Source: Cnuibacter physcomitrellae
Lineage (GTDB): Bacteria > Actinomycetota > Actinomycetes > Actinomycetales > Microbacteriaceae
Assembly: GCF_014640535.1 (NCBI RefSeq)
Contig: NZ_BMHD01000001.1
Coordinates: 3,213,474-3,277,473 of the forward strand
Direction: 5' to 3'
Length of the DNA stretch: 64,000 nucleotides
The notes under the pieces are model-generated. The model was given only the letters and a program-made list of their open reading frames with translations. It was not told the origin of the DNA and made no database searches. The position numbers and the translations under genes are program-made. Below, piece after piece: positions 26,737 to 34,469 of this stretch. The first letter of the stretch is position 1. The number at the start of each line of letters is the position of its first letter.

Positions 26737-27947
26737 CCGTGCCGCCCGTGCTCACCTGCTCGATCGCACCCGCCGCCGAGGATGCGGCGTCGACCGACCT
26801 CCTCGTCCTCGGACCCTCGATCGGCACGACCACCTCGCTCTGGGAGAGCACGCTGCCCTTCCTCCGCGCGGCGCTGCCGCGCACCCGCATCCTGCGCTTC
26901 GACCTCCCCGGCCACGGCTCCTCACCGCGGGCCGGTGGGGCCCAGACCCTGTCCGACCTGGCGGATGCGGTGGTGCGGCTGGTCGACCAGGTCGGCGGGG
27001 GACGGTTCCACTACGCCGGGGTCTCTCTCGGCGGCGCCATCGGCATCGAGCTCGCGGCCCGGCATCCGGAGCGGCTGCTGAGCCTCGCCCTCATCGCCAC
27101 GGATGCGCGGATCGGCACGGTCGAGAGCTGGACCGACCGCGCCCTGCAGGTGCGCACGCAGGGCACCTCGTCCCTCGTCGAGGGCAGCTCCCAGCGCTGG
27201 TTCGCCGCCGACTCGGTCGCCCGTGAGCCCGACGGCACCTCCCGCGCGCTCCGCGAGCTCGAGACCGTGGACGACGAGTCGTACGCGCTCGCGGCGGAGG
27301 CCCTGGCGGTCTTCGACCGCCGAGGCGACCTGTCGGAGATCGCGCACCACCGCATCCGCACCGTCGCCGTGAGCGGAGCCGCCGACGCGGTCACCACCCC
27401 GGATGACCTGGCGCGCCTCGCCGACGCACTCGGCGCTCCGCACGTGTCGGTGGACGACGCCGCGCACCTGGTGCCGATCGAGCAGCCCGAGAGCACCGCC
27501 GCGGCGATCGCCGCGCTGGTGACGGGCGCGTCGACCGGCAGCGCCCCAGCCCCAGGCTCCGACTCCGATCGCGCTCGGTTCGACCGCGGGATGCGGGTGC
27601 GGCGCGAGGTGCTGGGCGACGCTCACGTCGACGCCGCGACCGCACGCATCACCCCCGAGACCGCGGCGTTCCAGGAGTTCATCACGCGATACGCCTGGGG
27701 AGAGGTCTGGGATCGCCCGAACCTCGACCGCCGCGCCCGCAGTGTGGCGACCCTCGCCAGCCTCGTCACGGGCGGCCACCACGCCGAGATCACGATGCAC
27801 GTGCGTGCGGCGCTGCGGAACGGCCTGACCCGAGATCAGATCACCGAGGTCATGCTGCACACCGCCCTCTATGCGGGCCTGCCCGCGGCCAACGCGGCCC
27901 TCGCCCTCGCTCGCGACGTGTTCGCATCCCTCGACGACGAGCGCTGA
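26733..27947 (+). CDS. pcaL: PcaL: fused 3-oxoadipate enol-lactonase and 4-carboxymuconolactone decarboxylase
   Basis: The 404-residue protein is a fusion typical of actinobacteria. Residues 1-265 are an alpha/beta hydrolase (nucleophile YAGVSLGGAIG, late His in VDDAAHLVPIEQP) and residues about 285-404 a carboxymuconolactone decarboxylase domain (MRVRREVLGDAHV, FITRYAWGEVWDRP). An Ala/Ser/Pro linker joins them. It performs the decarboxylation and enol-lactone hydrolysis that give 3-oxoadipate. The CoA-transferase and thiolase steps (pcaIJ, pcaF) are not in the window. Confidence 0.95.
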   Translation: MTVPPVLTCSIAPAAEDAASTDLLVLGPSIGTTTSLWESTLPFLRAALPRTRILRFDLPGHGSSPRAGGAQTLSDLADAVVRLVDQVGGGRFHYAGVSLGGAIGIELAARHPERLLSLALIATDARIGTVESWTDRALQVRTQGTSSLVEGSSQRWFAADSVAREPDGTSRALRELETVDDESYALAAEALAVFDRRGDLSEIAHHRIRTVAVSGAADAVTTPDDLARLADALGAPHVSVDDAAHLVPIEQPESTAAAIAALVTGASTGSAPAPGSDSDRARFDRGMRVRREVLGDAHVDAATARITPETAAFQEFITRYAWGEVWDRPNLDRRARSVATLASLVTGGHHAEITMHVRAALRNGLTRDQITEVMLHTALYAGLPAANAALALARDVFASLDDER

Positions 27948-28005
27948 CGCCACCTCTCTCGACCCCGCTCGACCCCGCTCGACCCCCCCTCGATGAAGGA
28001 GTCCC
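27948..28005 (+). repeat. Short tandem CTCGACCCC repeats before pobA
   Basis: CTCGACCCCG occurs twice in a row, followed by a third variant CTCGACCCCC, between pcaL and pobA. The pobA RBS AAGGAG follows at 27997-28002. Confidence 0.6.
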
Positions 28006-29193
28006 GTGACCACGACAGTCCGCACGCAGGTGGCGATCATCGGGGCCGGCCCGGCCGGTCTGATGCTCTCGCATCTGCTCGCCGCATCCGGCATCGAGTC
28101 GATCGTCGTCGACCAGCGCAGCCGAGAGGAGATCGAGCACACCATCCGAGCCGGCATCCTCGAGCAGGGCACCGTCGACCTCCTCGTCGACAGCGGGGCC
28201 TCGACGCGGGTGCTCACCGACGGGCACCGTCACGACGGCATCGACCTGCGCTTCGGCGACGAGATGCACCGGATCGACTTCGCGAGCTCGATCGGTCGGA
28301 GCGTGTGGCTGTACCCGCAGCACGAGGTGCTGAAGGACCTCATCGCCGCCCGCCTCGACGCGGGCCAGGACCTGCGGTTCGGCGTCACCGTCGACGGGAT
28401 CGACGACGCCGACCCGGTCCATCCGGTGGTGCAGGCGACGGATGCGGGCGGCGAGCTCCTGCGGATCACCGCGGACGTGGTGGTCGGCGCCGACGGCTCC
28501 CGCAGCGTGGCCCGCTCGTTCGTGTCGGGCTCCTCGCGCAGCGGCTACTTCCGGGAGTACCCGTTCGCCTGGTTCGGCATCCTCTGCGAGGCCCCGCCGA
28601 GCAACGACGTGCTCATCTACAGCAACTCGCCCGACGGGTTCGCGCTGATCAGTCAGCGCAACGAGCACGTGCAGCGCATGTACTTCCAGTGCGATCCCGG
28701 GTTCGATCCGGAGTCGCTCAGCGAGGAGCAGATCTGGGACGAGCTGCAGAAGCGTGTGCCCGGGGTGGAGCTGGCGACCGGCCCGATCTTCCAGCGCGAC
28801 GTCCTCCGCTTCCGGAGCTTCGTCGCGCACGAGCTGCTGCGAGGCAGGGTCGTGCTCCTCGGCGACGCGGCTCACACCGTCCCGCCCACGGGCGCCAAGG
28901 GGATGAACCTGGCCATCGCCGACGTCGTGCTGCTGACGCGCGCGCTCGAGGCCCTGCTGTGCCGCGGCGACGAGCGGGCCCTCGACGCCTACCCGGCCGC
29001 CGCCTCCGAACGGATCTGGAAGGCGCAGCACTTCTCCTGGTGGATGACGAGCATGCTGCACTCCGCCCCCGACGCCTCCGAGTTCGACCGGCGACGCCAG
29101 CTCGGCGAGCTGCGCACGGTCACGAGCTCGGAGGCCGGGCAGCGCTACCTCTCCGAGGCCTACACGGGCTGGCCCTTCGCGACCGCCGTCTGA
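28006..29193 (+). CDS. pobA: 4-hydroxybenzoate 3-monooxygenase
   Basis: The 395-residue flavin hydroxylase has VAIIGAGPAGLMLSHLLA at the N-terminus, VVGADGSRSVARS and VVLLGDAAHTVPPTGAKGMN, and matches PobA in length and in the QRNEHVQRMYFQ region. It converts 4-hydroxybenzoate to protocatechuate for PcaHG. The start is GTG with AAGGAG 4 bases before. It lies 58 bases after pcaL on the same strand, so probably the end of the same operon. Confidence 0.96.
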   Translation: MTTTVRTQVAIIGAGPAGLMLSHLLAASGIESIVVDQRSREEIEHTIRAGILEQGTVDLLVDSGASTRVLTDGHRHDGIDLRFGDEMHRIDFASSIGRSVWLYPQHEVLKDLIAARLDAGQDLRFGVTVDGIDDADPVHPVVQATDAGGELLRITADVVVGADGSRSVARSFVSGSSRSGYFREYPFAWFGILCEAPPSNDVLIYSNSPDGFALISQRNEHVQRMYFQCDPGFDPESLSEEQIWDELQKRVPGVELATGPIFQRDVLRFRSFVAHELLRGRVVLLGDAAHTVPPTGAKGMNLAIADVVLLTRALEALLCRGDERALDAYPAAASERIWKAQHFSWWMTSMLHSAPDASEFDRRRQLGELRTVTSSEAGQRYLSEAYTGWPFATAV

Positions 29194-29230
29194 GGCGCGG
29201 CTGAGTCGCCTCGGCCTCACGGTGGCGTGC

Positions 29231-29557
29231 TCAGTCGGGCACGATCACGACGCTCGCCAGTCGGTCACCTGCGATCGTGAAGCGGAACGGGCTCGTGCCG
29301 TTGAACCCGTCGCCCGTCACGGCCAGGTGTGCGAGCCAGACCCCGGGCGACTCCTCCCTGATGTCGACCAGGTCGAAGTGGGACCGCTTGCCGATGTTGT
29401 CGGTGCGATCCCACTCGCGGAGGGCCGCGTGCCCACGGGCGACGCGACCCCAGTCGTCGAGCCACCCGTCGTCGGTGAAGGCGGCGACGAACGCGTCGGA
29501 GTCGCCGGCGTTCGTCGCGTCGATGAAGGTGCGGATCGGGGCGGGCACATCGCTCAT
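29231..29557 (-). CDS. SnoaL/NTF2-like small protein
   Basis: The 108-residue protein has the SnoaL-like plan: IRTFIDATNAGDSDAFVAAF, DDGWLDDWGRVARGHAALRE and a C-terminal sheet ending GDRLASVVIV. Such proteins are unassigned stress or catabolic accessory proteins. ATG at 29557 is used; an ATG six codons upstream is possible. It converges on pobA with a short gap. Confidence 0.85.
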   Translation of the reverse strand: MSDVPAPIRTFIDATNAGDSDAFVAAFTDDGWLDDWGRVARGHAALREWDRTDNIGKRSHFDLVDIREESPGVWLAHLAVTGDGFNGTSPFRFTIAGDRLASVVIVPD

Positions 29558-29581
29558 GCTCCGATCCAGCCCCATCCCCGT

Positions 29582-29641
29582 GGCTTTGTCCAGGTTTCCG
29601 TCGCGATCCGCCCGATTCGTGACGGAAACCTGGACAAAGCC
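29582..29641. terminator. Strong hairpin with 21-bp perfect arms
   Basis: The arms at 29582-29602 (starting GGCTTTGTCCAGG) and 29621-29641 are perfectly complementary around an 18-base loop. It lies 15 bases beyond the stop of the fused deglycosidase gene and could end that transcript. Confidence 0.7.
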
Positions 29642-29656
29642 GGGGGTGGGACGGGG

Positions 29657-30961
29657 TCAGTCGAGGGTGTCGGCGATGCCGCGGATGAGGGAGTGCTGGC
29701 GGCGCACCTGCTCGATCGAGCGCCACGGCTCGCGCTCGCCCTCGTACTCGCTCGAGAGGTAGCCGGTGTAGCCCGCGTCCTTCAGTGCCTGCAGCACCGG
29801 GCGCCACGGGATCTGCTGGTCCTCGAGCTGGTCGTCGATGTCGTGGAACTTGGCCTGGATGAAGACCACGTACTCGGCGATGTCGGCGACGTCGGCCGGG
29901 TCGACGCCGATGCCGTCGAGGAACGCGGGGCGGCGTCCGGGCAGCTCGCCGGGCCGGAGCGGGATGGGACGGTCCTGGAAGATCCCGGTGTCGAGGAGCA
30001 GACCGAAGTGCTTCGTCCCGGTGCGCTGGATGAGCTCGACGTAGCCGTCGACGACCTCGTGCTTGATCGGGGTGGGGGAGTGGATCTCCGGGCAGATCAC
30101 GACGTCGAGCTCGGCGGCGAGGTCGAGGCTGCGCTCCACCGACTCCGTCCAGATCGGATCGGGCACGAGATCGCCGGACACGACGCCGATCTTCGGGCGG
30201 ACGAAGGAGAACCCGAGCCGCTTCGCCAGGCGGAGGTCGCGCTGCAGGGCGGCGGCGCCCTCGGCCGCGGTCATGGCCCGTCGGTTCGGGCCGCTCGAGT
30301 GCAGGCGGGTGTCGATCCAGGAGCCGTAGTTGGTCGGCTCGAGGCGATACTGCTCCAGCAGGGCGAACCAGCGGTCGATCCACTCCGCGGTCGGCTCGGG
30401 GTAGCCGGGGATGTGCCCCTCGCCGAGGATCTCGACCCCGGTCGCACCCAGGTCGGCAATCGAGTGGAGCGCGGTCTCCAGGTCCATGACCGTTCCGTAG
30501 TCGGTCATGTAGCTGTACAGCGAGACGCCGTAGCGGAACGGTCCGCCGTTCGCCTGCGGCGAGAGGGTGACGTGCTTGGTCACCTGATAGGTGCTCGGCT
30601 GGTGCTCCTCCGGGATGTAGGACATCCGCAGGCGGAGCTCGATGGAGAGCTCGTGCACGCCGTCGGGGAGTCCACCCGGGAGCGGCACGGTGACGATCGC
30701 CGCCTCCTCGAGCGGCCAGCGCACGCCGTCCGAGTCCCACAGCTGCTGCAGCGTGTAGGTCGTGCCCGCGAAGGTCCAGAGAGGGACGTCATGCCCGACG
30801 TCGACGAGACCGGGGATGCGGACCGAGACCCCGTCGATGAGGGAGGCGGTCATCCCCCGGTAGGACGGCATCCGCAGCCGGAACTGGAACCCGGAGATCG
30901 ACCCTCCCTCCGCCACGTTCCGGAATCCGACGGATTGGATGAGATCTCTCTCGAGAAGCAT
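29657..30961 (-). CDS. Fused C-glycoside deglycosidase beta-alpha protein
   Basis: The 434-residue protein joins a DUF6379-like beta domain (residues 1-138; RLRMPSYRGMTASLIDGVSV, LRMSYIPEE) to a TIM-barrel alpha domain (residues about 142-434). Alpha blocks QAKFHDIDDQ and YLSSEYEGER match the separate alpha proteins of this window. Predicted metal ligands are Glu292, Asp324, Gln369 (in place of the His of the other two) and Glu405. In known enzymes the two parts are separate subunits, so this is a natural single-chain form. It is monocistronic, with its own promoter carrying the shared operator motif. Activity on a C-glycoside is inferred. Confidence 0.85.
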   Translation of the reverse strand: MLLERDLIQSVGFRNVAEGGSISGFQFRLRMPSYRGMTASLIDGVSVRIPGLVDVGHDVPLWTFAGTTYTLQQLWDSDGVRWPLEEAAIVTVPLPGGLPDGVHELSIELRLRMSYIPEEHQPSTYQVTKHVTLSPQANGGPFRYGVSLYSYMTDYGTVMDLETALHSIADLGATGVEILGEGHIPGYPEPTAEWIDRWFALLEQYRLEPTNYGSWIDTRLHSSGPNRRAMTAAEGAAALQRDLRLAKRLGFSFVRPKIGVVSGDLVPDPIWTESVERSLDLAAELDVVICPEIHSPTPIKHEVVDGYVELIQRTGTKHFGLLLDTGIFQDRPIPLRPGELPGRRPAFLDGIGVDPADVADIAEYVVFIQAKFHDIDDQLEDQQIPWRPVLQALKDAGYTGYLSSEYEGEREPWRSIEQVRRQHSLIRGIADTLD

Positions 30962-30996
30962 CGTCGCTCACTCTCTGCGGGGACGCCGGTCGGCGT

Positions 30997-31018
30997 CACT
31001 TTTGTCGCATTCTAGCGG
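30997..31018 (-). promoter_or_regulatory. Promoter and operator motif of the fused deglycosidase gene
   Basis: Read on the minus strand, a -10 TAGAAT (31018-31013) runs directly into GCGACAAAAGTG (31008-30997), the motif shared with 12081-12092 and 17548-17559. The transcription start would fall in the motif, about 45 bases before the ATG at 30961. Confidence 0.55.
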
Positions 31019-31071
31019 AAGTGGGTGAGTCTACGACAGATGCGGCGAGACCAGCCTCGCGAGACGAATGC

Positions 31072-31093
31072 GTGTCCCTCTCATAGGGGACAC
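31072..31093 (+). promoter_or_regulatory. Short hairpin upstream of lipoprotein gene
   Basis: GTGTCCC (31072-31078) and GGGACAC (31087-31093) form an inverted repeat with an 8-base AT-richer loop containing TCATAG, 27 bases before the lipoprotein start. It could be an operator. Confidence 0.35.
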
Positions 31094-31119
31094 AAACACT
31101 GATGTGTTCGCATGGGACC

Positions 31120-32031
31120 ATGCACGTCACCCCGCTCGTCTCCCGCCCACCACGTCCCCGCCGGTCGGTCCGCGCCGGGCTCGCCGTCGCGTCCGCCGCC
31201 GTCATGGCTGCGGTCCTGGCCGGATGCGCGGGAGCGGAGGGCGGCACCTCGGAGCTCTCCGTGGGAGCGGCAGCGGCCGATCCGCTGGTCGCGGTCGACT
31301 CGCTGGCGCCGACGACCGGGCCGCTCGCGGGGGGCGCGGCCGTGACGATCACCGGCTCGGGCTTCGACGACGCCGAGGGCGTCGTGTTCGGTACGGAGCC
31401 CGCCACCTTCGACATCGTCTCCGACTCGGAGATCGTGGCGACGACGCCCGCCTCGGTCGACTTCGTGGTGGGCGCCGTGCCCGTCACGGTGACGCTCGCC
31501 GACGGCGCGACCACCACGTCGACGGCGACCTACGGGTACGAGATCCAGACGGGCGTCGACGCCCAGATGAACTACGCCTTCACGTACTGGAAGGACTACA
31601 ACCTCGACGAGTGGGGCGTCTTCAGCGACAACGACTGCGGCAACTTCGTGAACCAGGCCATGCTCGCCCGAGGCTGGACCCAGGATGCCGACTGGTACAG
31701 CGACTACGCCACCACGGGCGACTACAGCTACAGCTGGATCCGCGGCAACGAGATGGACGCCTACTACGCCTCCCGGCCCGACACGACGTTGCTGTCGATC
31801 GACCAGCGCGACCAGGTGAAGGTCGGCGACGTCGCGATGTTCGACTGGGATCCCGCGAACGACAACGGCGTCGATCACACGATGATCGTGTCGAAGGTCA
31901 CGGCGCAGCCGGACGGCACCGTCGCCATCAAGCTCGTGGGCCACACCGTCGACGCGCAGTACCGCGATCTCGACAACGCGATCACGGTCGAGAACCCGGG
32001 TGGCACCGCGCACTTCTGGAGCATCGCCTGA
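31120..32031 (+). CDS. Secreted lipoprotein with IPT/TIG domain and amidase_6-like domain
   Basis: The 303-residue protein has a Twin-Arg-free signal peptide and lipobox VLAGC (Cys36), then an IPT/TIG immunoglobulin-like domain (about residues 60-145, SLAPTTGPLAGGAAVTITGS) and a C-terminal amidase_6-like domain (NYAFTYWKDYN, DNDCGNFVNQAMLARGW, GVDHTMIVSKV). Cys and His of the latter are the expected catalytic pair of this NlpC/P60-like peptidase group. It is likely anchored outside the membrane, acting on peptidoglycan peptides or glycopeptides. Start at 31120; an in-frame ATG at 31102 is possible. Confidence 0.85.
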   Translation: MHVTPLVSRPPRPRRSVRAGLAVASAAVMAAVLAGCAGAEGGTSELSVGAAAADPLVAVDSLAPTTGPLAGGAAVTITGSGFDDAEGVVFGTEPATFDIVSDSEIVATTPASVDFVVGAVPVTVTLADGATTTSTATYGYEIQTGVDAQMNYAFTYWKDYNLDEWGVFSDNDCGNFVNQAMLARGWTQDADWYSDYATTGDYSYSWIRGNEMDAYYASRPDTTLLSIDQRDQVKVGDVAMFDWDPANDNGVDHTMIVSKVTAQPDGTVAIKLVGHTVDAQYRDLDNAITVENPGGTAHFWSIA

Positions 32032-32058
32032 CGCTTCGATGACCGCGCGCGGAGTCGC

Positions 32059-32712
32059 TCAGGAGCGCGCGGTCGCCGTCGTCTCCTCGCCGCTCGCAAG
32101 CCCGAGCGCCGGGAGCAGGATCTCGTCGACGAGCGTGATGATGTACTGCCGGTCGACCGCCCTGCCCAGCATGAGCGTCTGGTACGCCGTCATCGACGGG
32201 ATGATCTGGGCGAGCAGGGGCACATCGACGTCGGGGGAGACCTCGCCGCGGTCGATCGCTCGCAGGATCAGGGTGCGGAGAGCGGCGGCGCGGGGCTCCA
32301 CGATCACGGCGCGGGCCGCATCCGCGAACTCGGGGGACTCCGACATCAGCGACACCATCCCCGCCATGATGCGGAGCTTGCGCTCCCCGTCCTTCACCGC
32401 GGGGGTCTTGATGTTCGCGACCAGGTCACCCCGCAGGGTGCCTGTGTCGGGCAGGTCGACCGGGTGCGCGTTCTTCATGCACGCCACCGCGTCGATCACG
32501 AGCTCGGCCTTCGACGGCCAGCGGCGATAGAGGGTGGCCTTGCCGGCCCGAGCGCGCGCGGCGACCATGTCGACGGTCATGCGCTCGTAGCCCTTCTCGG
32601 CCAGGACCTCGAGGGCGGCGTCGAGGATCTCGGGATCTCGGGAGTGATCGCGCTTGCGGCCGAGCTTCGGGGTGGAGTCGACGTCCTCGGCGCTGAGGGT
32701 CGTATCGGTCAT
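32059..32712 (-). CDS. TetR family regulator of the adjacent MFS pump
   Basis: The 217-residue protein has a TetR helix-turn-helix (residues 27-75, MTVDMVAARARAGKATLYRR) followed by a C-terminal domain of the TetR_C_16/MftR-like type (AGMVSLMSESPEFA). It is divergent from a DHA2 MFS gene; the 81-base gap carries three regularly spaced repeats. Repression of both genes is inferred. Confidence 0.92.
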   Translation of the reverse strand: MTDTTLSAEDVDSTPKLGRKRDHSRDPEILDAALEVLAEKGYERMTVDMVAARARAGKATLYRRWPSKAELVIDAVACMKNAHPVDLPDTGTLRGDLVANIKTPAVKDGERKLRIMAGMVSLMSESPEFADAARAVIVEPRAAALRTLILRAIDRGEVSPDVDVPLLAQIIPSMTAYQTLMLGRAVDRQYIITLVDEILLPALGLASGEETTATARS

Positions 32713-32724
32713 GAGAACATCATA

Positions 32725-32783
32725 GTTCAGGAACTCCCATGTTCAGGAACTTTCTTGTTTCGGAACTCGCGAGTTTCGTATAG
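32725..32783 (+). promoter_or_regulatory. Phased operator triplet and promoter of TetR-MFS pair
   Basis: GTTCAGGAACT at 32725 and 32741 and GTTTCGGAACT at 32757 are spaced by exactly 16 bases. The first two contain the palindrome GTTC-2-GAAC. A 12-bp palindrome AACTCGCGAGTT spans 32764-32775. The last sites overlap a promoter with -35 TTGTTT (32755-32760) and -10 TATAGA (32779-32784). Confidence 0.7.
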
Positions 32784-32793
32784 AGTCTCCCGC

Positions 32794-34320
32794 ATGACCT
32801 CTCCTTCTCCCGCCGCCGTGACCCCGGCGCACTCGAGCCGCCGGTGGCTGACGCTCGCCACCGTCGCCCTGGCTCAGCTGATGGTCGTGCTCGACGCGAC
32901 CGTCGTGAACATCGCCTTGCCCGCCGCGCAGGCCGACCTCCAGTTCTCCGACGGCGACCGCCAGTGGATCATCACCGCCTACTCCCTCGCGTTCGGATCC
33001 CTGCTGCTGCTCGGCGGTCGCATCTCCGACCTCATCGGCCGCAAGCGGGCCTTCATCATCGGCCTCGTCGGCTTCGCCCTCGCCTCCGCGCTCGGCGGCA
33101 TGGCCGACTCGTTCGGACTGCTCGTCTTCGCCCGTGCGCTGCAGGGCGCGTTCGGCGCGCTGCTGGCCCCCACCGCCCTCGCGGTGCTGACGACCACGTT
33201 CACCGACCCGAAGGAGCGCGGTCGCGCGTTCGGCGTCTTCGGCGCGATCGCCGGCGCCGGCGGCGCGGTGGGCCTGCTGCTCGGCGGAGTGCTCACGGAG
33301 CAGTTCAGCTGGCGCTGGAACCTCTACATCAACGACGTCATCGCCGTGATCGCGGTGATCGGCGCGCTCGTCTTCGTCGCGAACGTGGCCCGCACCGGCC
33401 CGCGGCCGAAGCTCGACATCCCGGGCACCATCCTGGTGTCGGCGGCGCTCTTCGCGCTCGTCTTCGGCTTCTCGCACGCCGAGACCGACGGATGGGGCGC
33501 CTTCATCACATGGGGGATGCTCGTCGCCTCCGCCGTGCTGCTCGTCGCGTTCGTGCTCTGGCAGCGTCGTGCGTCGCATCCGCTGCTGCCGCTGTCGATC
33601 GTGCTCGACCGCAACCGCGGCGCCGCCTACAGCTCGGTGCTGATCGCGGGCGCGGGGATGTTCGGCATCTTCCTGTTCGTCACGTACTACCTGCAGACCA
33701 CCCTCGGGTACTCGCCGATCCAGACCGGGGTGTCGTTCCTGCCGATGATCGGCATGCTCATCCTCACGGCCCAGCTGTCGACGAACATCTTCCTGCCCCG
33801 CCTCGGACCCAAGGTGATGGTGCCGTTCGGCATGATCGTCGCCGCGACCGGCATGGTGCTCCTCACCTTCCTCGACTCCTCGAGCTCGTACGCGGCGAAC
33901 GTCATGCCGCCGCTGATGATCCTCGGTGTCGGGATGGGGTCGATCATGCCGGCCTCGATCCAGACCGCGACGCTCGGCGTCGACCGCCACTTCGCGGGAG
34001 TCGCCTCGGCCATGGTGAACACCTCGCAGCAGGTCGGCGGATCGATCGGCACCGCGCTCCTCAACACCCTGGCCGCGACCGCGGCGACCGACTTCGTCGC
34101 GTCGCACGCTCCCGTGACGCAGCAGGTGCTGAGCGACGCGGCGGTGCACAGCTACTCCACCGCGTACTGGTGGGGCGCCGCGTTCTTCGCTCTCGGCGCC
34201 GTCGTGTCGGCGCTCCTGTTCCGCCGGAAGGCCCGCCCGGCCGCGGCGGGCGCGCCCGCGGCCGCTCCCGCCGCGTCCTCGACTTCGGATGACGCTCCGG
34301 AGCCCGTGATCGCCCACTGA
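32794..34320 (+). CDS. MFS transporter, DHA2 (EmrB/QacA) family
   Basis: The 508-residue, 14-helix transporter has MVVLDATVVNIALPAAQADL, GGRISDLIGRKRAF (motif A) and GAIAGAGGAVGLLLGGVLTE (motif C region). It likely exports drugs or toxic metabolites with proton exchange. The Ala/Pro-rich tail is cytoplasmic and non-conserved in appearance. It is under the promoter with the three phased operators. Confidence 0.94.
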   Translation: MTSPSPAAVTPAHSSRRWLTLATVALAQLMVVLDATVVNIALPAAQADLQFSDGDRQWIITAYSLAFGSLLLLGGRISDLIGRKRAFIIGLVGFALASALGGMADSFGLLVFARALQGAFGALLAPTALAVLTTTFTDPKERGRAFGVFGAIAGAGGAVGLLLGGVLTEQFSWRWNLYINDVIAVIAVIGALVFVANVARTGPRPKLDIPGTILVSAALFALVFGFSHAETDGWGAFITWGMLVASAVLLVAFVLWQRRASHPLLPLSIVLDRNRGAAYSSVLIAGAGMFGIFLFVTYYLQTTLGYSPIQTGVSFLPMIGMLILTAQLSTNIFLPRLGPKVMVPFGMIVAATGMVLLTFLDSSSSYAANVMPPLMILGVGMGSIMPASIQTATLGVDRHFAGVASAMVNTSQQVGGSIGTALLNTLAATAATDFVASHAPVTQQVLSDAAVHSYSTAYWWGAAFFALGAVVSALLFRRKARPAAAGAPAAAPAASSTSDDAPEPVIAH

Positions 34321-34340
34321 CCCCTCCGGGGCCGAACCAC

Positions 34341-34415
34341 CGTCGCCTCGACACCGATCCCCACCCAGCGGCGCGCCCTGGCGCCCGCTCCGGGGGATCC
34401 GGTGTCGAGGCGACG
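34341..34415. repeat. Dispersed palindrome, family 2, copy A
   Basis: Arms starting CGTCGCCTCGACACCG (34341) and ending CGGTGTCGAGGCGACG (34415) pair with one bulge. The loop contains AGCGGCGCGCCCTGG, similar to the loop AGCGGCGCCCTATTCG of copies at 37504 and 37630. It lies just downstream of the MFS gene. Confidence 0.8.
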
Positions 34416-34469
34416 TCGTATCCACCGTGCGCGCGCTCCAGCGCCCCCCCGGCCGAGTCGGGCAGCCGC

